Positions 55,546 through 64,000 of a stretch of 64,000 nt of DNA are shown here, piece by piece. The translations under genes were made by a program, and so were the position numbers. Source of the DNA: Calliopum simillimum (Eukaryota > Arthropoda > Insecta > Diptera > Lauxaniidae). A model generated the notes under the pieces. That model saw only the letters and a list, made by a program, of their open reading frames with translations, had not been told where the DNA came from and did not search any database. Within the stretch, counting starts at the first letter, position 1; every line of letters starts with the position of its first letter. Where the stretch lies: assembly GCA_951812925.1 (NCBI GenBank), contig OX638369.1, forward strand, positions 46,867,061 through 46,931,060. The letters are read 5' to 3'.

Positions 55546-57811
55546 TGCATAAGTGCTTCTAAATTTCTATGGGGACAAGCGCTTTTAAAGTGCTTGGCTC
55601 AAAAGCTCTTAAAATTTTTCCTCTTGGGTAATTATCCCTAACACGCTTATAATTTTTTTTAATTTTATTAAAAATAACAGATTTTGACATAAATGCAAAA
55701 CAAAAATATGCAAAAATACAAAATTTTTTATTTCACTCTGTTGTGAAAACCAAAAACACAGTACAGTACGAAATTAAAAAGCAAAAAATTCAAGATAAGC
55801 TAAATATCACGAGGAAGGTTTGTGTATCGGAAAATGGTTAGAGAGTTTCCGAAAGTTAAAAAACTCAAATAATTCTAGAACCATAAATGTTTACAGCCAC
55901 TGAACTCAGCTTACTTAAAAAGTGTTTACAACTTCAAATACAACTTCTCTACAGAAGACAATTTTCCCTTCTTCCGATAACTTTTAGGTTAACTCTGACT
56001 TATCGCACTCACTGTGCTGTTGTATTGTTAATTTTGCATAGAATTTGAAGTATTTGCAACATGCAATAATTTATTGCAACAGACGAAGACGAAGTTTTTC
56101 AACACTTGGCCAACAAGGATCATAAATTAAAGTAAAAATTTACTTAAAGTACTTAAGTACAGAATGGAAAGTATAAACAAAAATAAAATTAAAAAATTCT
56201 TAAGACTGTAAAGAATTTAAAAATTTTGCCCACCTATAAAATGCAAAAAAAATGTTAAATTTTTGAACACAAATTAATTCGCTCCAGTGTCAAGGAACAC
56301 CAACACCAACACCGATAAATTTACGCGAAAAATATGAAAACACAGCCACAACAACAACAACAACAACAGCAATAACAAAATGAGTTGCCACAATTTATGA
56401 CGTCATAAAGCAACCGCAATACAGAAAAATTAGTGAAGATGAATACGAGTGATAAAATATTTTATTATTCCCTTTTGCGCTGTCACTGACTGACGTTGCT
56501 GCTGTTGCTGTCAGTGAATGAACGAGTGACTGACTTAGTGCGTTGGCAACCCTGTTGGTCGAAACCATTGGTCATGGCAGCAGCAGCAGCAATGGGCGGG
56601 TGCACAGTAATTGAATTTTGCATTTTGTTTGCCACACTTAATAAGCAATAATTTAATAAAGTGGCGTAAAATGAAGCTAAGCAGCACCAACAACAGCAAC
56701 GTTGTGGTGTTGATCCCTTGAAGAATGTTGGTGAAAAATCTGTGTGACGACTGCGGCCATCTAAAAGATAAAGAAAATTATTAAATTAAAAATGAGTAGT
56801 TAATTTATGAAGTCTCTCATGTAAGGTCAATTTTTTTGTTACAAGTTTTTAAGGGTGTCCCACTTTTTGAAATCAAACAGTAGAATGTAATTTATAGAAA
56901 AAAAGTTTTCAAAGTTATTGGTCAATTTAAGTCAAAGTTTAAATGAAAATTCTTATTATGTATATCCATACTCCTATGCTGGCACGCAACTTCAAAAGAC
57001 CACATTTCATGCGGTGGTCATAAAACCAACTTGAATTTAACGCCTGATTTTTCTATATATAAACGACAACCATATACTTAGGGTTGAAAAAAAAAAAAAA
57101 AAAAATTGCATATTACACCTTTGCAACTTCCGCTTGAATTTTAAACTTTTTCTTCTTCTTCTTATATCTTAACTTGCCAACATTAACTCGCTACTGCTAC
57201 TCATCCGCGACTTTGCCAACAAACATATTCCATTAGGGATTTGTTTTTTGTTGTTTTTTTTTTTTAAAATAAAATTAAAATTTTAAAAACTAAAAAATGC
57301 CATAAAAGCTTTGTGACACAGCGAGCTAAGCAGCAGCATAGCCATGCTACTTACTGCTCGTACTGCTGATATTGCCGCTGACTGTCATTTGCTGCTTGCA
57401 AAAAGCTTTGCAAGACTGTAAAACATCATATTTTATAGCCTTAAACTTTCGCTATTTTGTCTTAGTACTTTTTTGTTGTAAACGAAAAGTGTAACCAGCT
57501 GTTTGTTACTTTTGTTATGAAGTTTTTGTCGACTCTTTTGCTGCTTAGAAACTTCAATCTTTTCCATTGCTCAGAAAGAAAAATTAATTGTATTTTGCCT
57601 ATGTGGGATAATTGTCTGAGCAATTACTTATATTCGGTCTTTCCCTCAAGTTCTCTTCAGTCATCATAATGAAAAAATTATCTAAAGCCTGGACGTAAAG
57701 AAATGGTCAAAAGCGACCAAAGTTTATACACAGAATCGTTGCGTGAGACTAGTGCGAACTTAGTTTTCAGAGTTTCTTTTAGAATTTTCTAAGTTAAAAA
57801 TAATTTCTTCG
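55546..57811. other. AT-rich stretch with CAA repeats, no gene seen
   Basis: CAACAACAACAACAACAGCA at 56347-56370 and GCAGCAGCAGCAA at 56578-56592 are simple repeats. TTCTTCTTCTTCTTATATC occurs at 57150. Gene-poor by eye; no splice-bounded exon recognised. Confidence 0.45.
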
Positions 57812-57990
57812 GCAGGCAAAACTCTTTTTTTACTCAAAAGGGAGACATCTTACAAAAAAAGTGTACTTGGCTTATAATGCTTGGAATCGCCCAAGGAACA
57901 CGTGTGATTTTTTTTTTGGAATTTTTTTCAACTTTTTTTCACTCTTAAAAAAATTTAAGTCGTTTTTAAGAAAAATATAAGTAAAATAAG

Positions 57991-58540
57991 TAGAGTAGAA
58001 CGGGGTAATGTCGTGCAGGGGGTAATGTCGTGCACTGGCTGTTTTAGCCCAAAGAATTGAATGATTTACCAACTGTTCGTAAGGTAGGGACCTGCTGACC
58101 TACTGAGCTTATGCATATAATACTAGCAATTTTCACCAGTTCGTGTCTACAGTGTAACATTTTTTTCAAAACGCACGCTTTCGGGACGATAAAAGTGTTT
58201 TTTCATCGGGTCAGAAAAATAATTTTCCTTGCGGGAAAATATACCAGGCAAGTGTTTTCTGAAACGAAATATCCTGCCAAAGAAAAGAAGTATTTGGTTT
58301 TCGAAAAAAATTTTGGGCTTCACCGAGTTATCGAAGTTGACCTTTAAAACGACCATTGGGGTAATGTCGTGCACATTCACTTACACAAACACAATTTTTC
58401 GCTGCACAAATGTTGTTGCACATGGATGTAACCAATGAAATTATCTTTCGATCGGATGCTTACTCGTTGCATTCGCTTGAGATGTACGGCTTTACGAGCA
58501 TGTCAAAGTTGAGTGCACGACATTGCCCCGTTCTACTCTA
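57991..58540. mobile_element. pogo-like element (family D), unit 1
   Basis: Ends TAGAGTAGAACGGGGTAATG and (other strand) TAGAGTAGAACGGGGCAATG. The word GGGGTAATGTCGTGCA occurs twice at the left end, again at 58360, and inverted at the right end. It splits the single-arm relative of the palindrome. No transposase frame. Confidence 0.65.
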
Positions 58541-58668
58541 CACAACATATTATGTACTTCACACTTGTATAATAATGAATAAATACATGATAATGCTAAA
58601 TCTCCTCTAATAGAACCACTACCTATCATTTCTCACACATTTTGGTACCTTTACTATACTCGGAAAAC

Positions 58669-58894
58669 AATGCACGACATTACCCCACAAATTTTGAGGG
58701 GGGTAATGTCGTGGACATTTTTTTTTTTCTTCACTTACACAAACACAATTTCTCGCTACACAAATGTTGTTACACATGGGTGTAACCAACGAAATTATCT
58801 TTCGATCGGATGCTTACTCGTCGCATTCGCTTGAGATGTACGGCTTTACGAGTATGTCAAAGTTGAGTGCACGACATTGCCCCGTTCTACTCTA
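58669..58894. mobile_element. pogo-like element (family D), duplicated right part
   Basis: 58694-58894 repeats 58361-58540 almost exactly (TTCACTTACACAAACACAAT, CGATCGGATGCTTACTCG), ending at the same TIR. It is preceded by inverted GCACGACATTACCCC and GGGGGTAATGTCGTGG. About 130 bp of unrelated sequence separates it from unit 1, so the right part has been duplicated or a second, deleted copy inserted beside the first. Confidence 0.6.
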
Positions 58895-59649
58895 TATTTT
58901 AATTTAAAAAAATTTTGGTAAAAAAAATTTTTTTTTAATGTAATCAGGCATGAGCTCTGCATTGCAACTAATAAGATGGAATCGAATTTGTATTTCAACA
59001 AATAAAATTTACCTATGGTTCCTATTCGAAACATAAATCCAATGTGGTGTTAATTATCGAAATGCGGAGCTCTTAAAGATTGCTTTCATTCCGATTCCGA
59101 AGTGAATCGGATTTCAGAACATGCCAGAATATTTTTAAAAAAAAGCAAATTTAAAATTGAATAAGATAACAAAGTTTGATGTATGCTATGAATTTTTGAA
59201 AGAACATCCTTTCTATGAAAATCACATAGGTCCCCAACTTCAACACCCTCTAAACGTATTTTAACAACAAATGATATTAGGGCGAAGTCCTCCCGCATTA
59301 TTAACTTTGCACACCGAAACTACAATACTGCAAAATTTGAGCGAAATCGGTGACAAAAAAATTTTCAGCTGGTACACTTGACGTGTTTTCCTTCATATAT
59401 ACATTTTGCACTAGAAACGAGATATGTTAACAGTGGTGATTTGGGTTATCTGGCACCCTAAGCACATATTTTTCTTTTACAATAGGTTTTATCATGAACA
59501 AACATTCTCGAGATTTTACTATTAAACACTATATTTTCATCATTGAACGTTGTACTGATGACTTATTGACTGAAATATGGAAAACTCTCGGGTCCCTGGT
59601 CTCGGTCTCCTGCAAACTCACAGCTCTAATTTTTGTGTTTTAATAGTAA

Positions 59650-60385
59650 CTAGTAATGGTTTTAACCTTTGGCCTGGCCAAACATTAAATACCCTAAACT
59701 AAAGTATTTCGAAAATTTTGCATAAATGGAAGGTGCCACGACCTCTTTTCCGAGTGCACCCAGTTTTTGCTCAGAGTTTACATATATAGCCCTTAGTGTT
59801 TGGGTGAAATACAGTTGGATTATCTCAAAAAACTCTTTCAGTATAATATTTTGAGACTTTTGATTATATGAGGGGTGCCACGTCCTCTTGTCCGATTTCG
59901 CCCTGTTTTCGACGGTAACCCGTATTTACAATTTTTAGTATCTGAGTGAAGTTTGGTAAGATTATCTCAAAAAACTCTTTTAGTATAGCATTTTGAAACT
60001 TTTGCTTATATAGGAGGTGCCACGCCCTTTTGTCTAAATTCGCCCACTTTTTTCTCAAAAAATGTATTTCCACTCACAGATAGCCAGCCAGACAGACGGA
60101 TATGGCTTTATCGACACAGGAGCAGGCCCGTGCAAAAGGCCGGTTACAAACCCCACCAGGAAGGTTTTTTACCCATATATAATGGTACAAATCTAGTATT
60201 TCATATAGTGTTCCCTCGTTTTTATATATAAAAAACCCCCCCTAAGAGCAAATCCTGCACACGGTGCTGCTGAGGAGGTGACGGTGATCAAGAATATATT
60301 TACTTTTCCATACATGCCACGCCTCCTTCTCTGCGTTACAAATGGAAGAACAAAGTGAATATTCCCTAGGTGTAGAGTATAAAAA
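59650..60385 (-). repeat. mini-me-like / Helentron-like repeat, copy 6 (minus)
   Basis: Minus-strand head TTTATACTCTACACCTAGGG near 60385, core ATATTCTTGATCACC, a shortened GTCCGTCTGTCTGGCTGGC tract and ~142-bp monomers. The 3' end has TTTGGCCAGGCCAAAGG, then ACTAG before T at 59650. A 147-bp MITE is inserted between the core and the microsatellite (60123-60269). Confidence 0.75.
60123..60269. mobile_element. hAT-type MITE nested in mini-me copy 6
   Basis: The 147-bp insert begins CAGGCCCGTGCA and ends TGCACACGGTGCTG. Other mini-me copies run straight across this point (CTCAGGAGGTGACG), proving insertion. Flanking octamers CACAGGAG and CTGAGGAG agree at six of eight positions, fitting an old 8-bp duplication. 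No coding capacity. Confidence 0.65.
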
Positions 60386-63300
60386 CATGGGTTTTAACAA
60401 ACAGCGCTTAATAAGACTATTTTCCTTAGATACTTAGCCTCCTAAGCATTTTATTTTATGACCGTTCGATTTTAGAAAAATATAAAAAAACCTTAGGTAG
60501 AACTTAGACCACTTGCCTGAACTCAGATGCAAAAAAAAAGTTCCGAAAATAATGCATTTTTCTTCGTTCGTGAGTAGAATTACCCATATTTTTATGATGT
60601 GAAGTTATCAATTTAAGTTTAAGAAGTTAATGATCAATTTTTAATTTAAAACCAAAAAAAAAGAAAATTTGTATATTAAAATTTTCCAGGAAGTCATGAG
60701 CCAATCCAAAAAAAAATAGTTAGTACCTGGCTTCCTGATTTCGAATTCCGATACAGAATGTCAAAAATTATACCGTATAATAAGAAAGGCAACACATGTC
60801 ACCAAAAGTACTGAGGAAAATGCTCCAAAATAAAGTAGGAACAAACTTGATTCTGATTCAGCTCTCCAGGTTTCAGCGAAATGGATCAGTAATAATGATT
60901 GTCAAAGAAAGGGTGATTTTGAACAAAATTTGTTGTAAAATCAGGCGTCCGTGTGGCCTGCATATTCTTACTAATCCTCAGTCTTAACATTCTCGAAGAC
61001 ATTAAAATTAATAATGAAGAAAGAGAAAAAACTTGATAAAAATTAAACCACATTTACCTGCTATTGTCCAGACATTCTGGAATGCAAATCAAACTGCAAA
61101 AACTTACATTAGCATTGCATTAAACCTGCTTACATATAAATGAATGCATTCGAGACTTAAAGTAGAAAGTGGAACACATTCAAACACAAGTTTCGTTTAC
61201 TTGAGAGTTTTAACATTTTCCGATCTGGTAACTCTCATACTCATCATTTTGCGTATGTATGAGGTAAAGTGTATGCATGGGTTACAGTTACTTTATTCAT
61301 ACTTAAAACATGACTTTCTTAAGCAAGATACTTGCAGTTTTTTTTTTCATTTTATTTTTTTGCTGAAGTAAAAGAAAACTTTATGACTTTGAAGCAACTT
61401 GAGTTGAATATTCTTAGAGTTTTGTACTTTTATTGAAACATTTAAGAGCAAGAAGCGAAAAAAAAAGAAAAAACCTTTTCTAAAAGAAATGGTCGCGACT
61501 CGAACGTGTAAATTTCGTGTAATCTATGGTTTTAATTTTGTACCCTGAGGAGCCTTTTAGAGCTGCTGTACATATCTCCCTTTGCATATTAAACTTTAAG
61601 CTAAGATTTGTCATGTACGCAGCGCCAAAGCTTTGTGGTTGCATAATAAATTGAGGTTCTTTTACGAATTTTCGTTGAAGCAGATTCTTTTATTCTCAAA
61701 TGCACATAAAGTAAGTGACTTTTTGATTAAATGACCTTCAAAGTATGTACTTTTCGCACAACTTTGAAGCGAATTTTTTTTTTTCACCGCGTAGCCTTAA
61801 ACTAATAAAATAACAATTTATGAGTTTCGTTGTTTTTTTGATGTTGTTTAAGTCGTTTTAAATTTACTTGCTAAACTTTTAAGACAAAAGATATAAAATA
61901 AAAAAACGCTTGGCAATATGACGGCCAGACAATGAGTGTGTCGTTAAGAAAGGATAAAAACAGACAACTTTTAGATAGCGAAAGTTTCAAACATCCAAAA
62001 AGCAACATATGGTTGGCATAACATTAAATAGTCGTTTTTCTCGAATTTGTAAGAAAAATAACTTTTAAGTTGGTAATGAAGTTTGTAAAAATAAAATAGG
62101 AAAAAAAAAAGAAAAAATGTTTAAAGTTCTTCAACCTTAAAAACACTATTATTGATGTGAAATTATCGTCGTATCTAATATTCCATATAATATGGAGCTC
62201 AGATTGTCGTAATCCTGTGTAGAAATGTTATACGCAGAATTCGCCTTCTCATCTTTTTCAGTTGCATACAGATGGCATAAAATTCTCAACTATTCTCATT
62301 ATTTCATTTATTTACAGGAATTACTTTTACTTATGCTTTTACTAAAAATTCATTGCATGTTTTAAGGCTTTGCTTAGCACAGCGGCGACCATAGAAATGA
62401 TTCCTTATAATTATTTTGGGCTTACCACCTAACATAGTTGAGAATATGTTTGAAAGAGAGTGGATAAGATTTTGAATAATTGTGCAAAAGCTATCACGAT
62501 TTTCAAGCAAGCTATCTTAATGGGACGATGTAGGGTACCCTTTTTTTTGCTGAAATCAATAGTCCTAAATTTCTTGAGTAAAATGATATGCTTTTGGCTT
62601 AAAATCTACAATTTTAATAGTTTAGAACTTACTCGAAATAAGTAAATTTAACTTAAATATGAAAAAATAAGAAAAGGATAACAGCGATCTTAACTCCATG
62701 TTAACGGATTTTGAATTAAACCAAGTAAAACAGATTTAAACAGCTTGAAGAACTCATTAGATTAAAAACGTAAAAAAAATATGAATTTCGAATACGATTA
62801 CAAGAGTGATACCCAAAGGATGTACATTGCACATACATATGTACGTATGTGTTAAGAAAAAAAAAAATCAGAGAGCAGTGGCAAAAATCAAGATGCTACA
62901 AATTTAACACAATTTTGAAGTGCGATGCTAACGAACTTAAGAATAATTATTTTTACATTTAAAAAGTGCATATGATACATGCTACGAACTGATTGCGACC
63001 AAAGGACCTCATGTATACCAGTACGCCAGTATTGCTGTCTGTTTATACGTTTGTTTGTTTGTTTTTTTATTCTATTTCTGTCTGTCTCTATAACCTAAAT
63101 AAAAAAACTGAATTAAAAAACTCCAAGCAACGCTGACACGACACAAATACACTGATGGCCAAAATAATTATCTGAGCTTTTTCAAAAACTAAATTATACA
63201 ATGGTTTGTTCAAAGAACATTTATAAGTTTTTTTAACAGCGCGCTGCAGCGTGCCGAATGTAACTACATACTTTCATTCTACATATTTTGTTTGCAGAAA

Positions 63301-64000
63301 GTCTCTGTTTGCTATATGCAGTCAAAGGTCTTCCTCGTCTTGTTTATTTTATCTCTTCTCATAGCATCGATTCACATTAAGTCAAATTTCTCCAATATTT
63401 CCTTGATGCACATTTGTCGTCTTCCAGCAATCGTTTCCGTGATGTCTTCGGACTTTCAGTGCCAATTATATCCATTTCTATTTTTCTTTTCTGTACGAGT
63501 ACAGGGCAAACAGATATCGTATTAAATGAAACTGCATGATCATTTTTCATGTATTCGAAAAAGGAATTTTCTGGGATTCAAAAGATTTTCTAAAAACGCA
63601 ATGATTTCAGAGCTGCTAAGAAGCCTATAAGATGCCAAACTATCTGCAATCATTTTCGAGGTGGTTGAAGTGGTAAAATTTCGAAATATTCAGTCGGTTT
63701 AAAGGAATAAATTTGGTCTGGTTTTTCTCCAAAACGGAGTTGTTGATTATTCTTGTTGAGAAAATATTGTGAAGGAGGAGGGCTCGGATGCTCAGAATTT
63801 GACAAAATGCTCTTCTCGCCGGTTAAGTTAGTCTTGGGATATATTTATTAAAGATTTTTAATTGTATCCCAAAATCGAGACCGGTCCGTGAGGGGCTAAA
63901 CATAAAAAACCGGAGCTTTTTGATATGTTTTCGAATATCTCAAAAACTACGCAACTTGTTAGCTATCCGGCCCAAGCCAAGGTTAAATTTTCTAAATTAT
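60386..64000. other. AT-rich stretch without recognised gene
   Basis: Poly-A/T tracts and unique-looking sequence. At 63149 TACACTGATGGCCAAAATAA resembles a Tc1-type terminal repeat, but no partner end is in the window. A 77-codon frame at 63292-63525 has a hydrophobic N-terminal stretch (VFLVLFILSLLIASI) but no homology I recognise and no supporting context. Confidence 0.4.

Larger units (their letters stand above)
57812..59405 (+). repeat. Diverged single-arm relative of the 18.6-kb palindrome
   Basis: GGCAGGCAAAACTCTTTTTT and AGACATCTTAC at 57812-57855 match the palindrome spacer. After an inserted element, 59190-59400 matches the outer right arm: CAACTTCAACACCCTCTAAA, then TTTGAGCGAAATCGG, then TTTTCAGCTGGTACACTTGA. 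Order and orientation are those of spacer then right arm. No left arm is present here, so this copy is not palindromic. Confidence 0.65.

Noticed and set aside
63149..63172. Tc1 element start (TACACTGATGGCCAAAATAA)
   Set aside because: Single TIR-like sequence with no transposase relic or partner end before the window ends.
63292..63525. Small secreted or membrane protein
   Set aside because: The hydrophobic stretch alone is weak evidence in AT-rich DNA; no cleavage-site logic, homology or gene context.
1..64000. CRISPR array or bacterial operon structure
   Set aside because: The sequence is eukaryotic in composition and content; the tandem repeats lack CRISPR-like repeat/spacer regularity.

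Overview
The window is AT-rich, repeat-dense DNA from an insect, very probably a higher fly (Diptera). The pointers are many copies of a mini-me-like dispersed repeat (TATATATTCTTGATCAGC core followed by GTCY-type microsatellite), a BEL/Pao retrotransposon, mariner, Tc1, pogo-like and TTAA (piggyBac-like) DNA elements, and CAA/CAG/GAT microsatellites typical of fly intergenic or intronic DNA. I found no host protein-coding exon, rRNA or intact tRNA gene. Most of what can be annotated is mobile DNA, often nested.

Layout. 0-2 kb: two short pogo-like elements. 2.6-5.2 kb: a TTAA element carrying a nested mini-me-like copy and small inverted-repeat elements. 7.2-8.6 kb: an inverted-repeat element and a second TTAA element. 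11.6 kb: a 151-bp hAT-type MITE with a perfect 8-bp target duplication. 14.4-16.2 kb: mini-me/Helentron-like tandem units. 18.6-19.9 kb: a near-perfect palindrome with 614-bp arms and a 54-bp spacer. 20.2-22.8 kb: another mini-me copy and a Helitron-like element with a T-rich minisatellite. 23-27 kb: several inverted-repeat elements and a ~180-bp tandem repeat. 28.8-29.7 kb: a third TTAA element. 31-36.6 kb: Tc1 and mariner transposase relics and a ~142-bp tandem array. 38.8-40.8 kb: a mini-me copy and an inverted-repeat element. 43-46.3 kb: MITEs, a pogo-like element, a second palindrome and a rearranged mini-me copy. 46.76-55.22 kb: a complete, apparently young BEL/Pao element (minus strand) inserted in a dead Tc1/mariner-type transposase. 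57.8-60.4 kb: a single-arm relative of the first palindrome split by a pogo-like element, then a mini-me copy split by a hAT-type MITE. The remaining stretches look low-copy and without recognisable genes.

The only intact large gene is the 1752-residue Gag-protease-RT-RNase H-integrase polyprotein of the BEL/Pao element. Its LTRs look identical and its 5-bp target duplication is perfect. Downstream lies an unusual second ORF: a diverged copy of the element's own zinc-knuckle plus protease-like module, in which the catalytic Asp of the protease motif is Asn, preceded by a good splice acceptor. Other points of interest are a shared asymmetric palindrome layout in three TTAA elements, repeated end words in several pogo-like families, Helentron-type 3' ends on the mini-me-like repeats, and two gap-free palindromes with 53-54 bp spacers. 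All judgements are from reading the sequence by eye; no database search or alignment program was run.
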